Shown: one piece after another, positions 33,363-44,784 of the stretch
Layout: each line of letters begins with the position of its first letter
Position numbering within the stretch: the first letter of the stretch is position 1
Made by a program: the position numbers and the translations under genes
Notes under the pieces: generated by a model
Databases searched by the model: none
Told to the model about the DNA's origin: nothing
The model's input: the letters and a program-made list of their open reading frames with translations, nothing else
Origin: Xylaria sp. FL1777
Lineage: Eukaryota; Ascomycota; Sordariomycetes; Xylariales; Xylariaceae
Direction of reading: 5' to 3'
Length of the DNA stretch: 64,000 nt
NCBI GenBank assembly: GCA_022578965.1
Contig: MU400598.1
Span: 62,001 to 126,000, forward strand

Positions 33363-36147
33363 ATGATCCGAAACAGGTTACACGTCGAAGCCCGAAGTAA
33401 GCTACTCAGGCCAACCAGTCGAACCCCTACAAGTCGGGGCTTTGGAAGCTCCCTAGTACGACACAGTTACGATACAACACTCAGAAACCTCAAAATCGGT
33501 AGTCATACGCGGGTAATATTTCAAGGATTTACAGGTTGGTTGGCTCTCAAAGGATGCTCATTTCCAATACTGCCAAGCACTTAAGACTGATTTAGACTGG
33601 GGCAGGAAAGCAAGCGACCGCCAATGCTAAGGAGTCCATAAAATGGGGAACAAACATTGTTGGTGGTGTTCGGCCTGGTTTTGAGGGGGAACATCTCGGT
33701 TTGCCGGTTTTGTCTACGGTTCGAAAGGTGTGGATTTACTTGAAGAAAACAAACCCTTCCCAGGCCCAGCTTTTCTCGCAGGAGAGGGAAGAGCAGAGAT
33801 GTGATGTGACAAATGACTAAGTGAAAACCTGGTGATAGGCAATGGAAGTTCTTAGGCCCGACGCCACTGGCATTTACGTCGCAGCACATCAGGTTAGTCA
33901 CCGGAGTCTTGATACCCCTTTTAGAATGTCTTGGAGTCACGAATCTTCTAATCTCGAAACTCAGAAGAATTCTGACCACATACAGACTTTACTGACTCCG
34001 TCTTTCTAAATAATAGGCGACGACTGCCATTGAAGAGGCTATCGAGGCCGAAGTACCCTTAGTCGTCGCTGTTGCAGAGCACATCCCTCTACATGATATG
34101 ATACGGGTCAGAGTTTTCCAGGCAGTTTGCTATAAGAGAATCAGAACGTGAGCTGACTACAACGTATCTAGATACACGCTATGCTAAAGACGCAAAAAAG
34201 GTCTAGGCTGGTTGGTGCCAATTCGCCAGGCATCATATCTGCCGTGGGAAAATGTAGAATAGGCAGGTGTAGCCTTCTCGGTGCTATAGAACTAGTAGAA
34301 CTGATCCTTGCCTCTAGGTTTTCAACCGTTACCATGCTTCCAACCAGGGAGGGTCGGAATTGTAGCGCGGTCGGGCACTCTGAGTTACGAAAGTAAGGAC
34401 AACATCTTTATTTAGACGCCGTTGAGAGACGTTGACTGAAGCTCATCCTACTAGCTGCCGGCTCTACCCTCAGATCTGGGTTAGGTCAAAGTATATGCAT
34501 CGGGGTTGGGGGAGATATTCTTCCCGGAACAAGTATCAGAGACGGTCTTCAGATCCTGGCGGAAGACGAAAATACAGAGGCCATCGCCCTTATAGGCGAG
34601 ATTGGAGGAGAAGCTGAAATCGATGCGGCGGACTGGATCAAAGATTACCGCACAAGGACAGAGACGCCCAAGTTAGTTCAAGCCTTCGCAAATCAAGACA
34701 CCTGGTCCTGCATACGAAGTTAACGTTTGACCTCCTAACAGGCCCATTGCTGCCCTAATCGGAGGCATGGAGGCTATCCCGGGTCGGACAATGGGTCACG
34801 CCGGTGCCTTTGCGCTTCCAGGTGAGCCCTCCGCTCAAGACAAGATCAAGGCCCTCCGGGCAGCCAATTGCACGATCGTGAACCACCCATCCCGGTTTGG
34901 GCCAGTTTTAAAATCCATGTTAGATGGGTTGACACCCTCGGGTCATAGTGTCACCTCTTCCTTGCTAGGGGCTCGTTTTCAGCGCCGAGGAATACACGCT
35001 GCCATCAGGGGGCCTAGTCCGAGCGTCACTGGTGGTTATATGCAACAGACACGATCCATCTATATAACGCAAGCTAACGCATTCGACCTATTACGGCAAC
35101 GCGGTGTACCAGTCGTCGACAGTAGCTCTGTACCAGATGAGGGACGCCTACTCGCCGTAACCGTGAACCGCTCAACTAGAAGTCCTTGCATTATTGCCTC
35201 TTCACCCGTTGATGGCGGCGCTAGTAAGCTGCAGAGGTTCGACTACGACTACGGGGTCGGGGTCGGGGCCGGGGCCGATGACATAGACATTAGTGCCATC
35301 GCATCACAACTCGGCCTCGACGGTAGTAACAACGACACCGTCTCATCGCTTCGCACTGTAATCACGGGTCTCGTTACTCTTTTTGCAGAGAAGGAGGCTT
35401 ATCTTCTAGAGACACGGCTCGTTACCTCCAAAAGCTCGACCTCCGAAATCACCATTGCGTCTGCGCGCTTCGGCTTCGACGACGCGGCACATCGCAGCGG
35501 CAAGCGACAAGCCGACATACAGGCGCTACGAGACACGAGCATCGAGGACGCCACAGAAATTGAGGTGGAGAAGGATGGTATCGTGTATGTTAAGCTACCG
35601 GACGATAAGGGAAAGGGAGAAATTGCAAATATTGGGACGCTCGTCAATGGAGCTGGGCTCGCGATGAACACAGTCGACGCCCTCGCGCAGGTGGGAGGCC
35701 GCGCAGCGAATTTCTTGGACACCGGGGGAAAAGCAACGAGCGAGACGGTTAAGAAAAGCTTCGAGGTCATTTTAAAAGACCCGCGAGTCAAGGTGAGCGA
35801 GCCCTTTTCGCCCTTTCCTAACTCACTTCCTTTATTCTTCTTCTCTTCTTTCGTCCTGTGTCGCTGCATTATTATTTCTTGACAGCCGCCCGCTAACAGA
35901 CAAAAACAAACAGTGCATCTTTGTCAACATCTTCGGCGGTCTGACCCTTGGAGATATGATTGCGCGAGGCGTCATAATGGCCTTCCGTGACTTAGATATG
36001 ACTGTGCCTGTTGTCGTCCGCATCCGTGGTTCAAATGAGAAGGAAGGCCAGCAGATAATAGCTGAGAGCGGCTTACCTCTCTTTGCTTTCGATGATTTTG
36101 ACGAGGCCGCGAAAAAAGCTATCGAACTTGCGAATGCTACGGACTGA
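33363..36147 (+). CDS. Fused succinyl-CoA-ligase-like protein (alpha-like plus reduced beta-like halves)
   Basis: Nine exons: 33363-33534, 33606-33727, 33839-33892, 34017-34106, 34172-34262, 34318-34392, 34455-34671, 34742-35792, 35914-36147; 701 aa. Intron 5 is best explained as GC-AG. Residues 1-35 look like a mitochondrial presequence (Arg/Ser-rich, no acids near the end). Residues 36-340 match succinyl-CoA ligase alpha: SHTRVIFQGFTGKQATANAK, GANSPGIISAVGKCRIG, GIVARSGTLSYE, CIGVGGDILPGT, GEIGGEAE and the phosphohistidine loop MGHAGA (His293). Residues 376-701 match the beta subunit from LLAVTVNRSTRSPCIIASS through IGTLVNGAGLAMNTVDAL, FLDTGGKATSETV and IFVNIFGGLTLGDMIARG. The ATP-grasp core expected before LLAVTVNRS is absent. 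A linker (SSLLGARFQRRGIHAAIR) resembles a second targeting sequence. Substrate unknown; acyl-CoA binding or ligase-like chemistry is inferred. Confidence 0.88.
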
Positions 36148-36386
36148 CCACCTGTAGCGTAGTCATATTTGTCGCATGCCGTGATTATGTTCCCTCGTAA
36201 AGGCCTTTCACCCTCGTCAATGTTATCGGCGGGTAAGAAACGGAATTATGCGTTGGAATAGACGGCGATGACGGTTGGTATGACCAGTTGTTCTAGAACA
36301 ACTACGTAAATCTGGTGTCCCATAGCACCACAAGCGCGGACAGAAGAAAATGAAGATGCATTAAGAAAAAGATACAAAGGCCCCCT

Positions 36387-38588
36387 CTATACACGCTGTA
36401 CCGCCCAGAGCCCTCTTAAGTGCAACACTTTCTCCTTCACCGTTGACGCTCGGCTAGCATGACGCCTCAGATCCGTGGAGGACTGCATGACGCCATTGTC
36501 GCGAATGGCAAGCTCATATTGCTCTTTCTGCAACCGTTTCTGCTCAAGGTCCCATATCTTCCAGGCTCGTAGGATCCAGCCAAAAATAAAGGCACCAATG
36601 AACATGAACGCCGTGAAGATCTGTACGTTGCGATAACCCCAACTCCCTGAAGAGCGCAGACTCAAACCGATAACCTCGGCAAAAGTGGCCGGAAGGATGA
36701 GGACAATCCAGGTGATTGACAGCGCTATTTTACAAATCAGCGACGCCGTCGTAGCCTCTAGGATGTCATTACCAATGGGTGGACAAGGTGGACTTACCGG
36801 AGGGAATCATCGCAAGCCCGACAACCTCTGCACAGATCGGCGATACAGTCGCCCACATCACACCGGCCACGCTCCCACTGAGAAGAGCGAAGACGATGCA
36901 TCCGGCATACGTCCTAGCTCCGAACATCCAGACGAACAAGCACAAGAGGCCACACCACAGCGTGCTTAGATTGGCGATGTTGAGACGGCCTACGGTATCG
37001 CTGGAGAGGCCGATAGCAGGTCGTCCGAACCCCTGCGACACTATTTCCCACGCGTCAGCAAAGTTTTCTTCCCTTTTCGAAGGGACACAAAACTCACGAT
37101 TGAACAGCGCGCCGACGAGCGACGCTTGCGAAGCCGACAGGCCCACAGCCTGGCAGTACGCGACGATGCTGAAAATGAGAATTATGTAACCAATGAGAGA
37201 GAACATCATCCAGAGCAAAAACATGATGAAGCTGGGGCGTTTGAAGAGCTTCAAGTTGAAGGCGACATGGACGGAACCGACGGCGTGGTTACGATCTCGG
37301 ATGAAGAAGCTTGCGGTACCATTCACGACGAAGCAAATAATAGCGAGGGTTCGGAAAGTCCAGGGCAGACCAATATGCTCAATCACTGTAGCAAACATTC
37401 AGAGGTTAATAATCATCATGTCGAGCGCGGTGTCAGGAAAATAAGAGTTGATTGTACTCTTGGGACATAACCGGGACTGGAGACGCGAGGGCCAACGACT
37501 TCGGAAAAATCACGTACTGGCATTCGCGGCGAGAGAGTAAACCAGGCCGCCGAACCCTGACCCTGCCGCCGTCACGCCGTTTGCGAAGGACCGCTTCTTA
37601 CGGAACCACTGCGCGGGCACGGGCGCTGACGACACGAACATCAGGCCCAGACCGATACCGAACGACAGACCTTGCGTGAGGATGATATGCCAGAGCTCTG
37701 TTGCGAAAGAAGAGCCGATGAAAGCGATGCTTGTGTACCGTCAGCTGTCGGTTCTGACTTGAAGAAGAAATCGTAGGGGATGTGCCATATAGGCGAGGAA
37801 CAGATGACGGCGTTGCGGTGAAGTAACTCACGTCTCGAATATGACGCCGGTGAAGATGGTTAATCGCGTCCCGTATTTATCCCACCCCGCAAGGAACGTT
37901 GCCAGCGGCGAGACCACGAAGGCTGATGTGTCATAGTCAGCATTCATGATCGAGACAGGGTTGGGGTAGAGAGGGGAGGGGGTTCAGTCTATACCTAAGG
38001 ACAGAGAGAGTCCTCCTATGAAGGCGTAGCCTAAATCTGAGGACTCGAAAGTATTGTTCTTGATATAATAAGCCAGGAAGACGGCAAATGCCTATATCAG
38101 ATGTGTACTGGTCAGCGAATCCCTTGGACCTTTCCATCTAGGCAGGTTGCTCGACGATCGCTTACCGAGTTGACCCCCCAGGAGTGGGCGTTGAGGATGG
38201 CCTATAACGTGTCGAGTTAATAATGACCATCTTAGGTGGGCGTTTAAAGGGTTCTTCGGATTTCGTTCTTCGCCAACGAGAACTTTTCGCCTCGTGAAAA
38301 CGGCTAGAATGGGAATGGAAAAGACTTCAGGAACCACATACAACAGCGACAACCACGACCCTGGGAGTGTTATCAGCTAAGTCATCCAGGAATGCCTGAT
38401 GTGATTCATAAGCAAGGTTCTTACCAGCCATAGCCTCCTTCTTTGAATTCTTGCGGTTGCGGTTGCGGTTGCGGCTGTTCTTGTTCTTGTTGTTCTTGTT
38501 GTTGCTGTTGTTGTAAGTGCTCTTCGCTTTGCGTAGTGATCTCCGTTACGGGATTGGAGGATCCCAAAGACTTCTCGGGTGCCGACAT
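36387..38588 (-). CDS. MFS transporter, monocarboxylate (MCT/MCH) type
   Basis: Nine exons: 38588-38425, 38360-38342, 38201-38166, 38091-37995, 37922-37832, 37729-37518, 37385-37098, 37040-36798, 36724-36387. Phases close to 495 aa. The N-terminus carries a Gln/Glu then Gln-Pro tract encoded by CAA/CAG/CCG repeats, followed by the family motif EGGYGWVVVVAV. Membrane segments include FAVFLAYYI, AFIGGLSLSLAFVVSPLATF, IILTQGLSFGIGLGLMFVSS, FIMFLLWMMFSLIGYIILIF and GCIVFALLSGSVAGVMWATV. Signature pieces are APVPAQWFRKKRSFANGVTA, GSGFGG, QGFGRPAIGLSSD and PSALSITW. About 12 membrane spans are expected. Fungal MCH proteins move monocarboxylates or other small solutes; the substrate cannot be told here. 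Two exons are very short (19 and 36 nt). It converges on the ligase-like gene with only 239 bases between stops. Confidence 0.92.
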
Positions 38589-39068
38589 GGTCCCTGGGAA
38601 TTTTCTACAACAAGTTGGATGTGGTATGGCTCTTTCTCACTGGCTTATAGTTGGAATTTCTCTTATGTTGAGTTGGCAGGCTCAACAAAGCGAACCTTTT
38701 TTTTTATTTTCATCTTCTCCTTCAAATATATAGCTACACGTAAGAATCCACGCCATAGCCCGAACCGTGTCTAGTGTAGATACAAGCACGCAGGAATTCT
38801 TAGCTAAGGCCCGGGCCGGTCACACCCCGGGAATAACCAGGAAAAAGAGGAGACTAATCCGGTAGTTTGGGTTAGATAAATGCCTCTCTTCCACTACTTG
38901 TATACGTCACTGAGGTCAGTTCCTCCTAGATGGAGCCGGGTCGTTGAGTCACCCTCTCCGCCTTTGCCGCATACAGTAGAGCTCGCCGTTCCAAAATCTG
39001 TCTTAAATATGAAGCGGCCTTTTTTTGCTCGGCCGTCGGCCGGGCCTCGGTTTTTTGAAGATGAAGAA

Positions 39069-39554
39069 TTGGTATCCGGAGGCGAACCTTAACCCAATAC
39101 AGCACCCGGCCCACAGATTCCGGCAGTTACTCCACCGGTATCTGTATTTCATTTTACTCCACCCGAACTAACCTTATTTAGATGATCTATGGAGTGCTTA
39201 GAATCACCAACTTCAGCTAGGTGGGTACCTATGCTATAAAAGAGAGAGAGAGAGAGAGAGAGAGAACCTTGGAAGGCTTCTACAAGACCTTTACTACACT
39301 ACATAACCTACCCAACTAATAACTCTGTAACTCTGTTCTGATAAATTCTATTACTACCTTTTTGTACCTACCAGTGTTCACCAGACCAGCATCTAGCTCT
39401 ACGTCATTTACACCTATTAAAACAAGCCTGACCATTACCTCTTCTAGTGTCTATAAGGCGCCTAGAACTAGCTCATTTTATATAAGAAATGGCGTCAGCA
39501 AAGCACTCAGTGGACACGTACCGAAACGGGTTAAGGTTCGTCTCCGGATACCAA
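39069..39554. repeat. Imperfect inverted-repeat pair, possible degenerate transposable element
   Basis: The 27-base arm at 39069-39095 and the arm at 39528-39554 are inverted copies with a single mismatch (core GGTTAAGGTTCG and CTCCGGATACC on the right arm). Similarity continues loosely inward as GGCCGACGGCC/GACCGTCGGCC-like words. Both arms translate to KVRLRIP when read in the corresponding direction. No transposase frame lies between them. Confidence 0.55.
39241..39265. repeat. (AG)12 microsatellite
   Basis: Uninterrupted AG repeat of about 25 bases in the AT-leaning intergenic stretch. Confidence 0.95.
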
Positions 39555-41477
39555 AGCTTTACAAGCCCGAGACCGTCGGCCGAAGCGGTCCCCGCCGGGA
39601 TTTCTGATTATCTAATTATCGCATATGCCATGACTCGGTATTGCCAGACAATGAATTACCAATACTCCGCGGCCGGACAGTCCACAAACAGCGTAATATA
39701 AACAGAGATAGGACATTCTTTTCCCCGGCTAGCGTTGCCATAATGTTGCCCTATAGCACGGGTCGTCAATGGACACGTGTTCCGTGACATGAAGATATAT
39801 AAAATTCAGCTTTATCGATTATACTAGCTCTAGTTGTCAAGCACGTTGTGAAGAACGAATAATGGTAGTCCAAGTATATCCCGTCGGGCGACGGCGGCGG
39901 CGGTAAACAGAAAAGTGGACTCCCACGGACCTTAAATGCGCACATAGAACTAGCACCGGCCGGTAGGAAGACCGGATATCCCTATAGACTGATGTGCCAG
40001 TACGCTGTGACTGAGCTTTATCAAGTTCACTGGCATACTCCAACGCTCCATTTAGTTAATGTCGAAGTCGAAACTTAAATACCGGCCTTTAAAAACCAAC
40101 ATCATCTCACTTAATCCGTCAGTCGCCGCGGCGCGCGAGTTAAGTAGGCATGAAGCATGAAGTAAATGCACCCCTAAACGCCTTTAATTATAATGCTGCA
40201 CTACTATTTAACTCAAGGTCTTGGTTGACGAAAGACATAGTTGAGAGAGCAATAGCGTGCAGGTGAGCATTCACCATAGATGTATCTAATTAATAGCAAA
40301 AGTCAAAATAACCAGTAATGGTAATGGAGCACGTCAACATATATAGACAGGAAGCAAGGATGGCAGTATTCTAGTAGGAAAATCTGGGCAATCTAATTTG
40401 TGACGAATCGTGTTACATATGTTAGTTGTCAAAGGCAGGCAAAACGCGGTCGTCGACTATGACGAGTTTGGGCTTCACGATACGGTGACTTCAGTTGTAA
40501 TGTTGCCATTCTTCTGTTGACATGCTGTACTTAAGTAGGCTGCCACTTCGTGAAATCTTACTACGTGTAGCTCTCCAGATCATGTTCCGTGATCTTTGAA
40601 GGATGAAGATTCATGTTAATCCCAGCGCCGAGCTTTGGTGAGCAAACAGGATATATATGACCACATGTAGAACGAAGGAAGAATTTAGGCATGGTGACGC
40701 TAACGCGAGTCTTGCTGCCATTTCCGAGTCGAGAGGACCCGATGACGTGAAATCGCTTAGTCATCACGTTATCGCGATGATGCCTATTCCGTCGTTGAAT
40801 TGAGAATTGTTTTGTAGTTACAATCGAGGTGGGGGGAAGGGGACAGTTTACGAACTTATCCCATGTCGATTCTATTTTATACGCACCTGACAGACACCTA
40901 CGGCTGCTATCCAACACCGGGAGAAAAGACGTCTGAGGTAGGTGACAGCATGCACGTTTGAAAGCCCCTTGGCTAGTCTTTGGCTGCACATAGGTTAAGA
41001 GCAAAACCGGCATGAAGCCGCGCCAGACCACTATTCATCGTTATTGATTGCAAAATCTGTGCTAAAGAGCCTTTCGTAGCCCTACAAAGTGTCTGGGAGT
41101 GACAAGAAGGAATAGCGATGAGCCGCTCATCCTAGGGATCTCATCATGAGTTGAAGTTAGAGATACCAAGCAACCAGAGAGGAATTGGAGGGAATATGTC
41201 GTACCTTCATGAGAATACGCGGCCAAGAAGTCCTATACTCTTCATCCTCGAGGATAAGCATCCGATTGTAATAGTATGTAGTGACTTCGAAATACCTAGC
41301 GACCTGATCCTCGTAAATAAGTAAACGAAGAGTATATGCAGAGCGATACAATGGTAATGGCAACATCGTTCAGACTCTGTTCTGCATATTATACAAGTAT
41401 ATACACAGGCTATGCTGTAAATGCCTAAAGTTGTACATATATGAACAAGGTATGCAGGGCTAAGCGGGAGAAGGGGC

Positions 41478-42782
41478 CTATGCTGTCTTGGTTCGTCGTT
41501 TGCCATTGTTTCTCACGCGCGGTACAACAACCCATTTGTTGATGTTACTCTTCCTGCGTGTCTTGTAACCACCCTTGGCCTGAAGCAGATGTCAGTATTA
41601 GTGTTCAAATGAAGTTTAGAGTAGGAGATTTGGTGAGCCCGTACCGGTGTGCCCCATGGACTGGTTGGGTGTCGGTTACCCTTCGATTTACCACGACCAC
41701 CACCGTGAGGATGGTCCACTATGCAGATTATGTCAACAGCAGCTCCTAAAAAGTCATTTCAAGGCTAGCCAGCCGCTAGAAGACGTACCCTTATTCATAG
41801 CAACACCACGGACTGTGGGGCGAATATTAAGCCATCTGCTTCTTCCAGCCTTTCCCAGCTGTCGGTAATGGTGATGGGGATTGCTCGCAACGCCAATGGT
41901 CGCACAAGCATCCTTGCTAACCTTCCTGATCTCACCGCTCTGAAGACGTACTGTGACATATTTCCCAGTCATAACTCTGACGCCGTCATCTCTCATCTCC
42001 TCTTCCTTGCTCTCTACTATGGCGAACGTACCAGCACTGCGGCAAAAGACAGCACCTCCCTTCGGATGTGACCCTACGTTGAACACCGGCGTGCCGACTG
42101 GAACGAGGTGCAGAGGCAGACAGTTTCCCCGATGGGCTGTCTTCGCTGCCAGGACACCAGGATCGATGACACCACCCATGCTGTCGAGAAGATCCTGCGG
42201 AATGCCAGACCGATAACTCTGGACCACGTCACCAGCCCTCATGCCCTCGGAAGCGACGATGTACGTCTTTTTGTTGGTAGCATCCTCGTTGAGAAGGGCG
42301 ATATGGGCGCTGCGGCCGGGATCGTACTCGATTCGCTCGACGGTGTGCGGGCCGGCGAGCCAGCGGTGGAAGTCGACGGTTCTTATCCTTCTCTTGGCAC
42401 CACCTCCACGATGCCTGACGGTGACCTTGCCGGTGCTATTACGACCACCCTTGGCCATGCCCTTCTTCGGGAAGGTCAAGGGGAGAAACGGCCTGCCTTT
42501 CCACAAGTGGTCATTGATGGGGCGCTTCAGGTGCCGCAAACCAGGTGTTCTGGGCTTGTACGTCCGCAGGAGATCGGCCGTCTCTCGCTGAGACTTGGAG
42601 GTGGCAGCAGGCTTTGGCGGTGCCTTATCAGCCTTTGGAACGGAGGGAACGAAGTCTCTCGTCGGCTTGAGCGCAGACGCGGCCCGTTGGACTGTCGCAT
42701 AGGTTCGGTAGGAGGAGGAGCGCTGGCTACTGGCGAGCAGTATCCTCGGCGTCGGGAGCGAGAATGCCCGCGGCTGCAGCAT
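41478..42782 (-). CDS. RML2: Mitochondrial large-subunit ribosomal protein L2 (uL2m, RML2)
   Basis: Three exons: 42782-41789, 41718-41645, 41579-41478. Introns are 70 and 65 nt, both GTACG..AG. Product 389 aa. The start is the ATG of [18 protein letters not shown], a good mitochondrial presequence; an upstream in-frame ATG at 42893 would add 37 basic residues and is less likely. The mature part has the L2 landmarks: [87 protein letters not shown] and, across the first splice junction, [12 protein letters not shown] (about 332-343). The C-terminus is [11 protein letters not shown]. The conserved His in HPHGGG is known in bacterial L2 to lie near the peptidyl-transferase centre. Divergent from the cyclin gene. 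Confidence 0.97.
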
Positions 42783-44784
42783 CGTAACGGCGGCCGCCAC
42801 AATTGGCCGCACCGATTGTTGCCGTTTCCGTCGGGAGGGCCAGTTGGTGGGGTGGGAGGCTCGAGGGCGATGATGGCTGTATCCCAATCGCAACCAGCCT
42901 GGCTAGGAACCAAAATTCGTGATGAGGCTCTCTGGAGATCAGGTTGTTCCGAAAAAAGCTACCCTGGACCGGGGTCCGACTAGGCAAGGTACCTAGGTAC
43001 CTAGGTAGCTTCCTGCATCCTAAAGGAGATAGGTGATGGGGTAGATGTGGCTTAAGGCTGTCGCAAGGCTGAAGAAAACTAAAACGGATATGCACAGCCA
43101 CAATCCCGTCGCGAACGCGGGTAGGGCATAGGGTCACGTCATCAGATTGGTCGAGATCGGGCCCCACTTGGTTTGCAGGAGGTACAGCCAATGAATAGAG
43201 CGTTGCCCGGTGGTTTCCTCTGTTGATTTTAAGCTTAAGTGGGCCGAGAAAAGCAAGATCAGTAAGTGGGGACCCTGGTTAACGACGCAACGGGCGATTA
43301 GGCGATGACGAGCCCAAGATCAGTATAGTACCATGTAGGTACCCTAGGTACATACTACCGGTACATTGAGATCAATCGCGTGGCTCCCAGCAACCTGGAG
43401 ATAGAAGTACCGAGATACCGTAAGGTAAGCAGGTACAGCAGCGTAGGTATGCAGACTTCGGGTTACCCGCATCAACACTTTCCATCTTCACAATAGTTGC
43501 GTAGGTAGCCATCATTGAGCTTCTGTCCCGTCATCCATTGTTGTTTGTTGTTGTCCCTTGGACATGCGGCTGTAGGTAGTATACACATACCTCCTCATAT
43601 ACTAGGTATACGCAGTACTATATACGCAGTACTATAGAGGACATCTACCCGTCCGTCATTCATTGTTGCGTCTCTTTTTCTGCCATTCACAGATATCGTT
43701 TTCTCTTGTTTTCCGTCTGTTCTGGTCTTTGTTCACCTGCAAGGACGAGCACTAGAACGCGTGCTGAAACTCACCTCACTCACAGACACACAATACACAG
43801 TCTCTCCCTTGGTCTCTTTTATGTAATTACACGGATACAAACTCACGTTCCTTGCATCCACTTTGTCGAGCTCCATTGCGTGCAATTGGCGTCTGGGCCA
43901 ACCACTGTTCAAGCTCGGACCTCTCCACGACCGTCTCAGCACCCACTTCAGCTTCTGAAATCACTGCGGTTACTAAGAGAGCAGCACAAGTACGAGGTAC
44001 GCGGCATAGGCCACCGAGCAGGGATCCGAGTCGCGCTATCGACCGTGTCGGCCCCATACAAACACTCCCATTGCAGCCTTCTCCCGCCAACGCCCCGGTT
44101 GCCCAGGTAAAGTACCCTCTACCTCTCCCTTCGACCCGCTGCAGCAGTGCCAAACAATCCATTGCACTCTGCTCTCAAAAACATCATTGATCCTCCTTCT
44201 CCCTCTCTGCTTCGATCCTCATAACCTCATAATCAACAACAACAACAACATCCAACCCTCTCTCACCTTCTCCTCCTCAACTCTTCAAACCTCAATTGCC
44301 TCTTTCCATTCCTACTTCCGCCATACACTTGGTAGTTTCGATTCAGCCACTGCAGCTTGATTTGCTTTCGCTTTCGCTCTGCTTCGTGAACCTCAGTCTC
44401 CGAGTCTCCGCGTTGACCAACTCCCACCTCCTAGCTTGTTGATATCCCACAATATTGACAATACCAGGACGAAAAGAACTTCCTAGGTATGCTAGCATTG
44501 CTCTTTCCAATATTATCACTTGTCTTTTTCCACCGTTCCGTACTCCGTCTTTCTTTGCTATCCACGTTTTGCTTCGATTCGCGGTCGTCAAGCCTAGCGC
44601 CAGTCCGGCGTGTTTGGGGACAAAATCTGACAGCACCCCCCCCTCCCCCCTCCCCCCCGGGTTCAATGACACGAGACATCAACACCTGAACTTCACCATG
44701 CTTTGATACCATAACGCTGACTCGATTTAGTATCTCATTCAAGATTAATTTCCCACTTTCAAACGCGTCTTTCTAGTAAGCAAG
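42783..44784. other. Divergent intergenic region, RML2 promoter and long leader of the cyclin gene
   Basis: Next to RML2 are overlapping TACCTAGGTA copies at 42990-43007. Further GTAC-rich words lie at 43325-43450 and 43575-43640. From about 43650 to 44780 the DNA is pyrimidine-rich (TCTC, CAACAACAAC at 44233-44248, a C-rich block at 44636-44660), as expected for a long fungal 5' leader. Short frames there are treated as noise or uORFs. Confidence 0.55.
42990..43007. repeat. Two overlapping TACCTAGGTA palindromes
   Basis: TACCTAGGTACCTAGGTA, exact copies sharing two bases, about 210 bases upstream of the RML2 start. Confidence 0.85.

Larger units (their letters stand above)
38589..41477. other. 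Intergenic, 2.9 kb, AT-leaning in part
   Basis: After the transporter promoter the stretch contains a diverged inverted repeat (39069-39095 with 39528-39554), an (AG)12 tract at 39241-39265, and GC-rich islets near 39000-39050 and 39880-39980 set in AT-richer DNA. It is probably a decayed mobile-element patch. No intact gene seen. Confidence 0.5.

Noticed and set aside
33363..36147. Idea that the ligase-like region is a broken pseudogene, because raw frames stop repeatedly
   Set aside because: All interruptions are removed by eight introns with proper ends and matching phase, leaving one continuous 701-aa protein.
40561..41031. 156-codon minus-strand frame
   Set aside because: No domain, no signal peptide, in an AT-leaning patch near the inverted repeat; chance frame more likely.
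42108..42983. 291-codon plus-strand frame
   Set aside because: Antisense of the mitochondrial L2 gene, which is unmistakable on the minus strand.
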